Assembly: GCA_049600855.1 (NCBI GenBank)
Contig: JBMYQA010000050.1
Coordinates: forward strand, 1 to 27,477
Direction of reading: 5' to 3'
Origin: JBMYQA01 sp049600855
GTDB taxonomy: Bacteria; Bacteroidota; Bacteroidia; Cytophagales; Flammeovirgaceae
DNA length: 27,477 bases
Below the pieces are notes generated by a model that was not told where the DNA came from, did not search any database, and saw only the letters and a program-made list of their open reading frames with translations. The first letter of the stretch is position 1. Every line of letters starts with the position of its first letter. The position numbers were made by a program, and so were the translations under genes. This document shows positions 1-9,258 of this stretch, piece after piece.

Positions 1-84
1 CTAACTCTACAAACAACTTCAGAATGTTAAATAATTTAGTTTACACAGTACTAATTAAAGCCTGAGGAAGTTTTAATGATGATT

Positions 85-1011
85 TTATTTATCAATCGCT
101 AAGAAAATCCCAGCTTTTACATAAGGGTTCACGCCTTCTTGGTAGCTATGCATCCGTTCCCACCGTTGGTCTACAGTATACAAACCTGAGCGCAGCGGCA
201 CATTAACTCCAGTCTCTAGCCTAAATCCTAATAGTCCTTTCAATTGACGCTCAAACCCTATCAACACATTTGCATTGAGTCTTCGGTAATATACATCTCC
301 TTCAAAAGGTTGAGTCTGATTCAATAAGTAATTTGCCCTAGCACCTTTTACACCCATATAGACTTGGCGATTTTTATCAAGTTTCTTAAAAAATAATGCT
401 TGAGAGGGTAAAAGAATGTCTGCCTTCCAGTTGCTTCCAAGCTCCTTTTCATATTTTATTACTGGTAAAATCGATAAGCGTTGGTTGTAAGCTATTTGTA
501 CTCCTAACCCCACCTTTGTTCTGCGATTAGGGGTACGTTGAATCAGGTGCGTGGTATTAAAACTAAACGATTGTCGATCGAACGCGAAAAGCTGCTCTGA
601 ACCTGTTTGGAATTTCCACACAGACAAGTAAGTCGTTCGCCTGTTGTATTTATGCTGTGTAATTAATGATACTCCTAAATTACTAAAATGAAGGAATTTG
701 TCTTGCCCCGCTTCTGCATCATACAAACCGTGAATAGATTCCCGACTGTAATTCAATTGCCCAATTAATTTTGTTTTTCCTTTCAGACTAATTGGAAATA
801 AGAGTTTAGAAGCAAGCAAAAAGCCAGGCTCTTCATTATTAGGAGAAACTACCGTACCTTGTTTACTTACCAAGCGCTCTGTAGGCGAAAAGCTTTGGAA
901 GTTTAGATGGAAGAATCGAGGAGATTCAATGTTCTGCGCTTTCAAGACATGACACCACACGCATAAAAAACCAATTAGACAAATGTTGCTTGAGAGCTTC
1001 TGGAACTTCAT
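85..1011 (-). CDS. Outer-membrane beta-barrel-like protein, possibly DUF6268 family
   Basis: The 308-residue product starts with a signal peptide (hydrophobic stretch about residues 10-22, likely cut after the AQ at 25-26). The mature part is made of alternating polar/hydrophobic strands with many aromatic ends, and it finishes with a strand ending GIFLAIDK, as expected for a small outer-membrane beta-barrel. The pattern resembles the DUF6268 proteins common in Bacteroidota, but I recognise that family only from general form. No enzymatic motif is seen. The gene lies downstream of the hybrid two-component gene on the same strand, but a strong hairpin (1208-1247) separates them, so it probably has its own promoter in 1012-1200. 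Substrate or function is unknown. Confidence 0.72.
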   Translation of the reverse strand: MKFQKLSSNICLIGFLCVWCHVLKAQNIESPRFFHLNFQSFSPTERLVSKQGTVVSPNNEEPGFLLASKLLFPISLKGKTKLIGQLNYSRESIHGLYDAEAGQDKFLHFSNLGVSLITQHKYNRRTTYLSVWKFQTGSEQLFAFDRQSFSFNTTHLIQRTPNRRTKVGLGVQIAYNQRLSILPVIKYEKELGSNWKADILLPSQALFFKKLDKNRQVYMGVKGARANYLLNQTQPFEGDVYYRRLNANVLIGFERQLKGLLGFRLETGVNVPLRSGLYTVDQRWERMHSYQEGVNPYVKAGIFLAIDK

Positions 1012-1207
1012 TAAACTTGTATTGATTAAAAACCGAAAAACAAATGGACAAAAACATCAAGTTGGTTATTTATGATTTTGGGAGGTTGTTTGCAAGTGAC
1101 ATTACGGAAATGTTACGCAAGTTTGGAGCCAATTGTTCCTAATTCAAGTTTTGAAGTAAGAATTTAAAGTCTTTTACGTTTTTATAAGGAACTTGTCTAA
1201 CATTAAA

Positions 1208-1247
1208 AGCATGTTTAGGTTTTGCTTAGGCCCAACCTAAACATGCT
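1208..1247 (-). terminator. Intrinsic terminator of the hybrid two-component gene
   Basis: Two perfect 14-base arms (1208-1221 and 1234-1247) enclose a 12-base loop. Read on the minus strand, the hairpin lies about 15 bases past the stop codon at 1263 and is followed by TTTTAATG. This is a good factor-independent terminator for the gene that ends at 1263. Confidence 0.8.
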
Positions 1248-1262
1248 CTAAAAATCAATACA

Positions 1263-4200
1263 TTAAGCCTTTTTATTGCTTTCCAATAATTTTGAAGGAC
1301 TGGTTCCAAAACGCTTTTGGAAGTTTCTGGAAAAGTGACCACCCGAACGATAACCTACCTCATACATGACTTCCGCTACCGTAGATTTAATGCCTAACTC
1401 TAGCAATTTGCGGGCTTCCTGTAAACGAAGCTCATTAATAAATTGTAGTGGACTTAACCCAGTAGCTGTTTTTAATTTACGTGCCAAACTACGTTGGCTC
1501 AATGACAATGCCTCTGCCAAATCTGCCACTCCATAATTGCTATTCGCTAAATGCTTCAACGCATGCACTTTTGCTTTTTCTAATAGCTCTTGATCAGGTG
1601 TAATGGCTTCTTGATTTGCAGCAAAACTTTGTAATTCGGCCAACCATTTTTTGCGTTCCAAACTAAAGTGGATGAGGTTTTTAATTCGAATCCGTAACTC
1701 ATTTGGATGAAAAGGCTTCAACATGTATTCGTTCACCCCAATGGCTAATGCTCTCAGCTTATCTTCCATATCTGCTCTTGCAGTCAGCATGATGGTCGGC
1801 AAAAAACGAGTCTGTGGTTCCGTTTTTAGTTGTTCTAACAATTGATATCCATCCATTCTTGGCATCATTAAATCAGATAATACCAAATCTACTTGCTGTT
1901 TGGCTAATGTTTCTAGGGCATGTACGCCGTCGTACGCTTCAAAAATAATGTAGTGCTCTTCTAAGCATTTTTTCAAAAACTGCCGCATTTGCTCATGATC
2001 ATCCACAATTAAAAGTGTTGGCTTAAAAGACAGGTTAGGGATTTCTTGTATTTCGTGATCAATACTCGAATAGGGATAGCCCAACGGCTCTGCATTAGAA
2101 ATGGAGGTCTCTAAGTATTTATCATCTGCAAATTCTAATGGTAATGTCACTTGAAATGTAGTTCTCTTACCTAACTCGCTTTCAACAGAAACCTCTCCTT
2201 TCATTAAGGCAATCAACTCTTTTACCAATGCTAAGCCAATACCAGTGCCTCCTTCTGTAGGTGTATCTGCCTGTTCCGATTGATAAAACCGGTCAAAAAT
2301 GTGAGGTAAATCATTTGGGTGGATTCCTCTCCCTGTATCAGCTACGGTGATCAGCATCATTGGCTGATTATCCCGTTTTACCTCTTGGATACGCACAAAC
2401 ACTTCTCCCTCCTCAGGCGTGTACTTGAACGCATTTGATAGTAGGTTGTGTAGTATTTTCTTGAATTTGTTCCGATCAATTAATACGGGATTATGCTCTG
2501 GCAATTGAAAGTCCCAATGCAGGGAAATGCTTTTTTGTCGGATGAGGCTCTGATACGTTTCTATGAGCTGGGTAAATAAGGTATACAGTTGAGTCGTTTG
2601 CTTTTGTAATGTTAGTTTTCCAGCTTCCAGTTTAGATAAATCCATAATCTCTTCGATCAAGACTAAAAGCTGCTGCGCATTTTGTTCAGTAATATTTAAT
2701 TCCTCTTTTACCGCTGAAAGACTTAATGGTTGCTCTTGCTCAGCCAAATAATTTAGCTGCCCTAAAATGAGGGTTAAAGGAGTTCGGAGTTCATGAGAGA
2801 TGTTGGCAAAAAACCGCGATTTGGTTTGATCTAGCGCCTGAAGTCGTTCTGCTTGAGCTTCTACTTTTTGCTTTTCAATGACCAATTCCTCCGTTCGTTC
2901 AGCCACCACTTGTTCTAATTTCACCTGATTTTGCTCCAATTGACGTATTCTAAATCGCACAATAGCATACAACACAGCAATCAAACTCGTTATTACCAGT
3001 AAAATAAATTTCGGATCTTCATAAAAAGGGCGTAAAGACTTAATCGGTATCTTCAAAATTTGATCACTCCAAATGCCATTACTCGCTCGTCCTTTAATCA
3101 ACAAGGTATATTCTCCAGCTTTTGGTTTAGTAATGCGCAAGCGATGTTGTTTTTCTAAATTCATCCATACTTCATCTCTTCCTTCTAACTTATAGGCATA
3201 ATCTAATTGTGTTGGATTACTGAAATCATCCATAGAGAATTCAATATCTAGAAAATCAGCTTCAGGTTTCCATTCCAATTGCCGCTGTTCCAAAAACTGC
3301 TGTGTAACCTCTTCAAATGCCTTCTTGTTTTGATCATAGATTGTCAGACTGCTTAACAACACCCGATAAGTAGAAGAGCGCTTTACCAACTCGTCAGGGT
3401 AAAATGCATTTACTCCTTGTATGCCACCAAAAAACATCCGACCATCTTTGGCCTTAAAAGAAGCGCTGTGGTTAAACTCATCATCTGTCAGTCCATCACT
3501 TTCGAAGAAGCTGGTCACTTCAAACGTATTTTTATTAAAACGCATGAGGCCATTAAAACTACCCAACCAGAGAATGGAGTCATTTTCTGCTTCAATGGCA
3601 CAAATAAAATCATCGGAGAGTTCATGACTTTGTTTGGTAAATTGTTGAATATCATCAGATTGCGGATCAATTCTCAATAATCCACCACCTCGCGTACCGG
3701 CCCACATCCAACCAGCCTGATCACTAAATAAATCCAGCACGTAATCGTGCGTTAACCCATTGGACGTATGGTAATGTTTGATCAATTTTTGTTGTGCTAA
3801 ATCAACCAAATAGATTCCTTTCTTAGAGGCTAGCCATGCAGTGTCCTGCTTTAAAATGAGATCGCATATTTCAGACAGCTTGGTGGTAGTGGTATCTTGA
3901 AACAGAAAGGGCTGCAAGGTTAAATCCACCTCATTTACTTCAAATAACCCAGCTCTGCCCCCAATCCAGAGTTTCCCATTTTCGCCACGCGCAATCGCAT
4001 AAAAAAAGCGCCATCCGCCTAAGTTATTTCCTGCTCGAAAAAGACGATTTTTGTCATAGTCATAATAATAACAACTGTGCGAATCTGAGGTAAACCAAAT
4101 TCCTTTTTCTTCAGGCAAAACCCTGTAGTAATTAAATCTGCGACTCCCTTTAAAAGCACGATTTTCACCAAATTGTAAAATCGGATAATCCCATTCGGCA

Positions 4201-5417
4201 AAGCCACCTGAAGTGTCGAGTCGGTAAATTCCTTGATAAGAATTCATCCAAATAATCCCGTTTTTATCTTCGGCAATACCACGCATACTGGCTGAGGTTC
4301 CATTTAATAAAGGCGTATTTTTTAAATAGGTGGTAATGGCATTTTTCTTAATATGTATTGAAATTAATCCATCAGCAGTGCTCACCCAAAGGGTTTGATT
4401 GCGATCTACAAAAGCCTCATCTACTGTCGTTAACTCTTCAAACTCAAAAGCAGTGAGTTTATTAAGTTTCTTTTCCCACAAATAAATGCCTGAATGTGTT
4501 GTAGAAAACAGGTAATAGGAATGTGTATCAATCGATGCAATTTGATAAACACGTTCTATGCTTTTTAAAGATTTATTTCCTACCTGTTTTACAGCTAAAA
4601 GATTGGAATGGTAAAGGGCTTTCGTTTGATAACACGCAATTTGTTGGGGAAAGTTCGGGGGAGTAAATACCGAATCGCGCTCACCTTTTTGTAAAAATCG
4701 CTGATTTACCCCCAATATCCGCATATTTCCTTGCTGATCGTTATGCAATCGTCGATACCCCTTCTCGGTATAGTGCCCATACCGCGCAATCACCTCTCCC
4801 TTACCATTAATTTTATGAAGTCCACTAGCTCCTAATCCCAACCAAATATGGTTTTGGCGATCTACAATGACATAATGAAACCTTGTCGTACTAAATTTAC
4901 TTTTCCGATTTGGAAAGCTAAGTGTCGAAAATATTTCTTGGGCTTGTTCCGGTCGATCAGGTGCCATCAAGAAAAGGTGATCTGCATTTGCATAGAGCAC
5001 TTTATCTTGCCAAAGCTCAATGTGCTTAATGCCGCTAATTTTAGGAGAAGGCAATTGTTCTAACTTCAAGGTATTCAGCGGGAGCTTGTAAATTGATTCT
5101 GAAGTTGCAATCCATAACACACCTTCTGGGCTAAGTGCTAAATCTCGGATGATTTTCTTTTCTAAAAACTGTGTAAACTCATAGCCATCAAAACGGTTTA
5201 AACCACTGCTAGTAGCAATCCACAAAAAACCTGCTTTATCTTGAATGATTTTATTAATTGAACGATTGGATAGCCCCTCCTTACTGGTGTAGCGCTTCAT
5301 ACTAATGGTATAACCTTCTGCGAATAAGGAGCCATTTCCAAAAAGCAAGAGTAAAATACCAAATAGCATCACTACTTGCTTTGACAAAAAAAGTCTAATG
5401 ATTTTCAAAATATCCAT
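1263..5417 (-). CDS. Hybrid two-component system sensor kinase/AraC-type regulator
   Basis: This 1384-residue protein senses a ligand in the periplasm and acts on DNA in the cytoplasm within one chain. In order: an uncleaved or cleaved N-terminal hydrophobic signal (11-32); two-component propeller repeats (about 45-680, for example IIQDKAGFLWIATSSGLNRF near 56-75); a Y_Y_Y domain (about 720-795); one membrane helix (804-821); a coiled linker; HisKA with the phospho-acceptor His875 in ANISHELRTP; HATPase_c with an N box near 983-1000, DTGRGI near 1027 and GGTGIGLAL near 1056; a receiver (1133-1250) with Asp1139/Asp1140, phospho-acceptor Asp1182 and Lys1234; and a C-terminal AraC helix-turn-helix pair (about 1280-1380). 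All key residues are present, so it should be active. In this family the target is usually an adjacent polysaccharide-utilisation locus, but no susC/susD-like or glycoside hydrolase gene is near. The spacer upstream holds paired palindromes that could be its own control sites. Confidence 0.96.
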   Translation of the reverse strand: MDILKIIRLFLSKQVVMLFGILLLLFGNGSLFAEGYTISMKRYTSKEGLSNRSINKIIQDKAGFLWIATSSGLNRFDGYEFTQFLEKKIIRDLALSPEGVLWIATSESIYKLPLNTLKLEQLPSPKISGIKHIELWQDKVLYANADHLFLMAPDRPEQAQEIFSTLSFPNRKSKFSTTRFHYVIVDRQNHIWLGLGASGLHKINGKGEVIARYGHYTEKGYRRLHNDQQGNMRILGVNQRFLQKGERDSVFTPPNFPQQIACYQTKALYHSNLLAVKQVGNKSLKSIERVYQIASIDTHSYYLFSTTHSGIYLWEKKLNKLTAFEFEELTTVDEAFVDRNQTLWVSTADGLISIHIKKNAITTYLKNTPLLNGTSASMRGIAEDKNGIIWMNSYQGIYRLDTSGGFAEWDYPILQFGENRAFKGSRRFNYYRVLPEEKGIWFTSDSHSCYYYDYDKNRLFRAGNNLGGWRFFYAIARGENGKLWIGGRAGLFEVNEVDLTLQPFLFQDTTTTKLSEICDLILKQDTAWLASKKGIYLVDLAQQKLIKHYHTSNGLTHDYVLDLFSDQAGWMWAGTRGGGLLRIDPQSDDIQQFTKQSHELSDDFICAIEAENDSILWLGSFNGLMRFNKNTFEVTSFFESDGLTDDEFNHSASFKAKDGRMFFGGIQGVNAFYPDELVKRSSTYRVLLSSLTIYDQNKKAFEEVTQQFLEQRQLEWKPEADFLDIEFSMDDFSNPTQLDYAYKLEGRDEVWMNLEKQHRLRITKPKAGEYTLLIKGRASNGIWSDQILKIPIKSLRPFYEDPKFILLVITSLIAVLYAIVRFRIRQLEQNQVKLEQVVAERTEELVIEKQKVEAQAERLQALDQTKSRFFANISHELRTPLTLILGQLNYLAEQEQPLSLSAVKEELNITEQNAQQLLVLIEEIMDLSKLEAGKLTLQKQTTQLYTLFTQLIETYQSLIRQKSISLHWDFQLPEHNPVLIDRNKFKKILHNLLSNAFKYTPEEGEVFVRIQEVKRDNQPMMLITVADTGRGIHPNDLPHIFDRFYQSEQADTPTEGGTGIGLALVKELIALMKGEVSVESELGKRTTFQVTLPLEFADDKYLETSISNAEPLGYPYSSIDHEIQEIPNLSFKPTLLIVDDHEQMRQFLKKCLEEHYIIFEAYDGVHALETLAKQQVDLVLSDLMMPRMDGYQLLEQLKTEPQTRFLPTIMLTARADMEDKLRALAIGVNEYMLKPFHPNELRIRIKNLIHFSLERKKWLAELQSFAANQEAITPDQELLEKAKVHALKHLANSNYGVADLAEALSLSQRSLARKLKTATGLSPLQFINELRLQEARKLLELGIKSTVAEVMYEVGYRSGGHFSRNFQKRFGTSPSKLLESNKKA

Positions 5418-5486
5418 TCTAAATACGATCCACCCAAATTCTAATACGAAACTACTAAGATTTTATAGCTTGTAATATTACGCAGT

Positions 5487-5500
5487 ATGACTTCCGTCAT
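5487..5500. promoter_or_regulatory. Inverted repeat ATGAC-N4-GTCAT
   Basis: A perfect 5-base inverted repeat with a 4-base centre lies about 70 bases upstream of the hybrid regulator start. The 10-base perfect palindrome GTAATATTAC lies just beside it (5472-5481). They sit where a promoter-proximal operator of that gene would be expected. No regulator can be named. Confidence 0.3.
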
Positions 5501-5535
5501 TTTGGCAGTCTTAAAAACAACAAACAAACTATTTT

Positions 5536-5592
5536 AAGACATATTGTCTTTATAAAATCCTATAAAAACCACCAAATAAGACAGTTTGTCTT
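5536..5592. promoter_or_regulatory. Paired palindromic operator candidate AAGACA-N3-TGTCTT x2
   Basis: AAGACATATTGTCTT (5536-5550) and AAGACAGTTTGTCTT (5578-5592) share both 6-base arms exactly and differ only in the 3-base centre. Their start-to-start distance is 42 bp, close to four helical turns, so two dimers could bind the same DNA face. The pair lies 119-175 bp upstream of the hybrid regulator start and about 490 bp upstream of clpB, so the regulator gene is the likelier target. The sites are seen; the binding protein is unknown. Confidence 0.55.
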
Positions 5593-5941
5593 GGTTTAAT
5601 TCAATTCCTATTCTTGGTGTTCGATTTGATGTGTATCCCATAGTCGCTTCGATCAAAGATAATGAATTTACTTAGAGGCTCTTTGATTTTTTTGTTTAGC
5701 ACTAAAACTGAATTGATTAGCATCAAGATAAGGCGCTTTTGACTGGTTCCCTGCTGAGACGAATAGTAGTCATCTATTCAAGGAGAAAGTAACCCAATAG
5801 GCGTGCAAATCGGTCAGTTTTACCCAAAAGAAAAAGTTCAAACAGCTTCTTAAGTAACGATGGAAAAATAAGTTGCGCATTTATACTGGATTATTTTAGC
5901 GTTAATCTAGGGAAAAAACGCTAAGGTAAGATTCTTTAACC

Positions 5942-6013
5942 ATGAGTAGCTTCAAAAGAAGCAGCAGAGCAACCCCAGTAAAAATGGAGCTGCCACTTTT
6001 TTATCGTTACTAA
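5942..6013 (+). CDS. Possible 23-residue micro-ORF upstream of clpB
   Basis: ATG at 5942 opens a frame encoding MSSFKRSSRATPVKMELPLF plus three residues (YRY), ending at TAA 6011-6013. A purine-rich AAGGTAAG lies about 15 bases upstream. The peptide is basic at the start and hydrophobic at the end. It could be a leader peptide or chance; the length gives little statistical support. It is offered only as a candidate in the long clpB leader. Confidence 0.2.
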   Translation: MSSFKRSSRATPVKMELPLFYRY

Positions 6014-6081
6014 ATTCGTGTAACTATTTGATTCGCGACTTCTCCACATGATAAGTAGTCAAAGACATAAACTATACCACT

Positions 6082-8697
6082 ATGAATTTCGATAAGTACA
6101 CCATTAAATCGCAGGAGGCTTTGCAAAAAGCTACTGAAATTGCCAAATCAAATCAGCAACAGATTGTTGAGACTGGGCACCTTTTGAAAGCTATTTTGGC
6201 GCAGGATGAAAACCTGAGCTCCTTCGTAATGAAGAAATTGAATATTAACAGAAACCACTTTGAAACCAAGCTCAATGAAATTGTAGATCGCTACGGAAAA
6301 TCCAATGCACAAAGTCCTTATTTGGCAAACGACTCTGCAAAAGCGCTACAAAAAGCAGAGGATTTCATGCGCTCATTCAAGGATGAATTTGTGGCTGTTG
6401 AACACATCTTACTTGGTATATTAGAAGGCAATGATGCGGTAGCTCGATTAATGAAAGATGTAGGTTTTAGCACAGACCACCTGAAAGCCGCTATTCTGGA
6501 ATTACGTGGAGGAAGAAATGTCAATGATCCGAATGCCGAAGCCAAATACCGTTCGCTAGAGCGTTATTCCATCAATTTAAACGAATTGGCACGCCAAGGC
6601 AAGCTTGATCCCATCATTGGTCGAGATGAGGAAATCCGAAGGGTCTTACAAATTATTTCTCGCAGGACGAAAAATAACCCTATGCTTGTTGGTACACCAG
6701 GTGTTGGTAAAACGGCGCTTGTAGAAGGCTTAGCCCAACGTATTGTCAGTGGCGATATCCCTGAAAACTTAAAGGAAGTAGAGATTGTATCCTTAGATAT
6801 GGGTTTGCTCATTGCAGGGGCGAAGTACAAAGGAGAGTTTGAAGAACGCCTAAAGGCGGTTATTAAAGAAGTAAAAGATTCAGATGGACAAATTGTGCTC
6901 TTCATTGATGAAATTCATACCTTGATTGGAGCAGGAGCAGGAGGAGATAGTGCCATGGATGCTGCCAACCTCTTAAAACCAGCTCTAGCGAGAGGAGAGT
7001 TGCGCGCCATTGGAGCAACAACTTTAAAAGAGTATCAAAAATACATTGAAAAAGATAAAGCCCTCGAACGGCGATTCCAAACCGTAATGGTTGATGAGCC
7101 TACTGTGCCCGATGCCATTTCCATTCTTCGAGGCATTAAAGAAAAGTATGAAGTGCATCATGGCGTACGCATTAAGGATGATGCCATTATTGCAGCAGTA
7201 GAGCTTTCGCACCGATACATTTCTGAACGGCAATTGCCCGACAAAGCCATCGACTTAATGGATGAAGCTGCAGCTCGCATGCGCGTCCAAATTGATTCCA
7301 TGCCAGAAGAATTGGATGAAATTCTCCGAAAAATCATGCAATTAGAGATTGAACGAGAAGCGATTCGTCGGGAAAGTGATGTAGAAAAAGAGGCAGGACT
7401 CTCTAAAGAATTGGCCGAGTTGAATGACCTCAAACAAACGCTCATGGCCAAATGGAAATCGGAGAAGGAGATCATTGAAAATATTCAGAAAACCAAAGAA
7501 CTGATCGATCAGTCTAAAGTGGATGCCGAGCGTGCAGAGCGTGAAGGAGATTTTGGAAAGGTTGCCGAACTCCGCTATGGTGTCATTAAAACGGCGGAAG
7601 ATAAGTTGCAACAGCTCCAAAAAGAATGGGCCGAGCAAGTGGGTGAAGGTGGCATGCTGAAAGAGGAAGTAACTTCTGAAGATATTGCCGAGATTGTAGC
7701 AAAATGGACGGGTATTCCTGTGCAAAAAATGCTGCAAAGTGATCGGGAAAAGTTGCTCTACTTAGAAGCAGAACTTGGCAGACGAGTAGCTGGTCAGGAT
7801 GAGGCGATTCGAGCTGTATCGGATGCGGTACGTAGGAGCCGGGCTGGTTTGCAAGATCCTAAACGCCCAATTGGTTCGTTCCTATTTTTGGGTACTACTG
7901 GTGTGGGTAAAACAGAGTTAGCAAAATCACTCGCTTCCTTCTTATTCAATGATGACCAAGCCATGATTCGTATCGACATGTCTGAATATCAAGAAAAGCA
8001 CACGGTCAGTCGATTAATTGGAGCGCCTCCAGGATATGTTGGTTACGATGAAGGTGGGCAACTAACAGAAGCGGTTCGCAAAAAGCCCTATTCTGTCGTT
8101 TTACTCGATGAGATTGAGAAAGCACACCCTGATGTATTTAACATTTTACTTCAAGTGTTAGATGATGGAAGGCTGACTGATAATAAAGGGCGTGTGGCTA
8201 ATTTCAAAAATACCATCATCATCATGACTTCTAATATTGGTTCACATTTAATTATGGAGAACTTTAGTAAGCTCGATGCTGAAAATGAAGACATGATCAT
8301 AGAACAAACTCGACATCAAGTATTTGAATTGCTCAAACAAAGTGTGCGCCCTGAGTTCTTGAATCGAATTGACGAATTGATTATGTTCAAGCCACTTGGC
8401 AAAGCGGAGATTCGGAAGATTGTTTCCATTCAATTTGGTCACATTCAAGAGATTTTACGGGGCAATGGAGTTGAACTTGATGCGACCACTGAGGTGTTAG
8501 ACCATCTAGGTGAGTTGGGCTTTGATCCTCAATTTGGTGCAAGACCGCTTAAGCGAGTACTCCAACGTGAAATCTTGAATGAACTTTCAAAAGAAATTCT
8601 GAAAAATAACATCACCAAAGACTCCGTTGTGGGCATTGAGCTAGATGAAAATCGGCAAATTCGATTTTATAATGTTGATAATGTGCAAATCGGGTAA
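6082..8697 (+). CDS. clpB: ATP-dependent chaperone ClpB (protein disaggregase)
   Basis: ClpB is a hexameric AAA+ machine in the cytoplasm that pulls proteins out of aggregates together with DnaK. The 871-residue chain has the normal full layout: N-terminal Clp repeat domain (about 1-145), first AAA+ module with Walker A GTPGVGKT (204-211) and Walker B VLFIDE (272-277), a coiled-coil middle domain (about 405-530) that marks ClpB rather than ClpA/ClpC, second AAA+ module with GTTGVGKT (604-611) and VVLLDE (672-677), and a C-terminal D2-small domain. No residues appear missing. It is a single-gene unit: a 560-bp gap and a strong terminator follow, and a divergent regulator gene lies upstream. 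Heat-shock control is expected from the family, but no CIRCE-like repeat is visible upstream. Confidence 0.98.
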   Translation: MNFDKYTIKSQEALQKATEIAKSNQQQIVETGHLLKAILAQDENLSSFVMKKLNINRNHFETKLNEIVDRYGKSNAQSPYLANDSAKALQKAEDFMRSFKDEFVAVEHILLGILEGNDAVARLMKDVGFSTDHLKAAILELRGGRNVNDPNAEAKYRSLERYSINLNELARQGKLDPIIGRDEEIRRVLQIISRRTKNNPMLVGTPGVGKTALVEGLAQRIVSGDIPENLKEVEIVSLDMGLLIAGAKYKGEFEERLKAVIKEVKDSDGQIVLFIDEIHTLIGAGAGGDSAMDAANLLKPALARGELRAIGATTLKEYQKYIEKDKALERRFQTVMVDEPTVPDAISILRGIKEKYEVHHGVRIKDDAIIAAVELSHRYISERQLPDKAIDLMDEAAARMRVQIDSMPEELDEILRKIMQLEIEREAIRRESDVEKEAGLSKELAELNDLKQTLMAKWKSEKEIIENIQKTKELIDQSKVDAERAEREGDFGKVAELRYGVIKTAEDKLQQLQKEWAEQVGEGGMLKEEVTSEDIAEIVAKWTGIPVQKMLQSDREKLLYLEAELGRRVAGQDEAIRAVSDAVRRSRAGLQDPKRPIGSFLFLGTTGVGKTELAKSLASFLFNDDQAMIRIDMSEYQEKHTVSRLIGAPPGYVGYDEGGQLTEAVRKKPYSVVLLDEIEKAHPDVFNILLQVLDDGRLTDNKGRVANFKNTIIIMTSNIGSHLIMENFSKLDAENEDMIIEQTRHQVFELLKQSVRPEFLNRIDELIMFKPLGKAEIRKIVSIQFGHIQEILRGNGVELDATTEVLDHLGELGFDPQFGARPLKRVLQREILNELSKEILKNNITKDSVVGIELDENRQIRFYNVDNVQIG

Positions 8698-8723
8698 ACC
8701 CTGAGTTGTGATTTTAAAGGAAC

Positions 8724-8758
8724 GAGGCTGTCTCAGAAGTTGAGATAGCCTCTTTTTT
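8724..8758 (+). terminator. Intrinsic terminator after clpB
   Basis: Arms GAGGCTGTCTCA (8724-8735) and TGAGATAGCCTC (8741-8752) pair over 12 bases with one G-T wobble and a 5-base loop. Six T follow at 8753-8758. It lies 27 bases past the clpB stop. Confidence 0.88.
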
Positions 8759-9258
8759 AGGATGGCAATTACCAAGATTAATCTAAGAGCAGATTCAGCT
8801 CTCCACACCATGATGTAATAGCTACTTTTGCTTTTTTATTTACAACCTGCAATCGGTTGCACCGTTTCCTAGCTCTTTCTTTTGAAAAGAATCTTACATC
8901 ATCATATTATTGATGTAACTTTACCCCAATTAGGCCCGTTAATGAGTGTAAATAGTAAAGAAACCACTACTTCACTCATAAAATAACTCATCACTTTAGC
9001 GAGATTACACAAAAACATCATAGGAATAGTTTACACATTATACTATTACAGATTATAGCTGAGCAAACTATTGCCACATTGCTTATTCTTAAGCTGTAAA
9101 AAAGTCTATAGTCCACCTGTATGTTTTAGTAAAAAATTGGATATTTACAAACCATTCCAACCAAACATTTAGATAACTAACGATCATTGTTCAGCTCATA
9201 CTAGTACATGTAGTTTTCAATTAGCGGTGCAATTCATTTTTTATAATTAAGGTTTATC
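8759..9258. other. 500-bp spacer between clpB terminator and the T9SS gene
   Basis: The spacer is AT-rich and has no reading frame worth reporting on either strand. It must contain the promoter of the gene at 9259, but no convincing TTTG plus TAnnTTTG pair is visible. A short stem ATGAGTG/CACTCAT (8942-8948 with 8973-8979) is the only symmetry noted and may be chance. Confidence 0.4.

Larger units (their letters stand above)
5418..6081. other. 664-bp divergent intergenic region, rich in inverted repeats
   Basis: This spacer separates the divergent starts of the hybrid regulator (-) and clpB (+). It holds a perfect palindrome GTAATATTAC (5472-5481), ATGAC-N4-GTCAT (5487-5500), two AAGACA-N3-TGTCTT sites (5536-5550 and 5578-5592), an 8-base stem (5896-5903 with 5917-5924) and a possible 23-codon reading frame (5942-6013). 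I see no clear heat-shock CIRCE element or full TTTG/TAnnTTTG promoter for clpB. Confidence 0.6.

Noticed and set aside
3417..3680. Plus-strand frames of 68-87 codons inside the hybrid regulator gene
   Set aside because: They lie wholly within a well-supported gene on the other strand, have no recognisable protein features and no leader.
6318..8448. Several minus-strand frames of 61-131 codons inside clpB
   Set aside because: They are antisense shadows of clpB codons; their composition (Ser/Arg/Phe-rich) is typical of reverse-frame translation.
8942..8979. ATGAGTG/CACTCAT stem before the T9SS gene
   Set aside because: Seven-base arms with a long loop are expected by chance in AT-rich DNA, and no second copy or position effect supports it.
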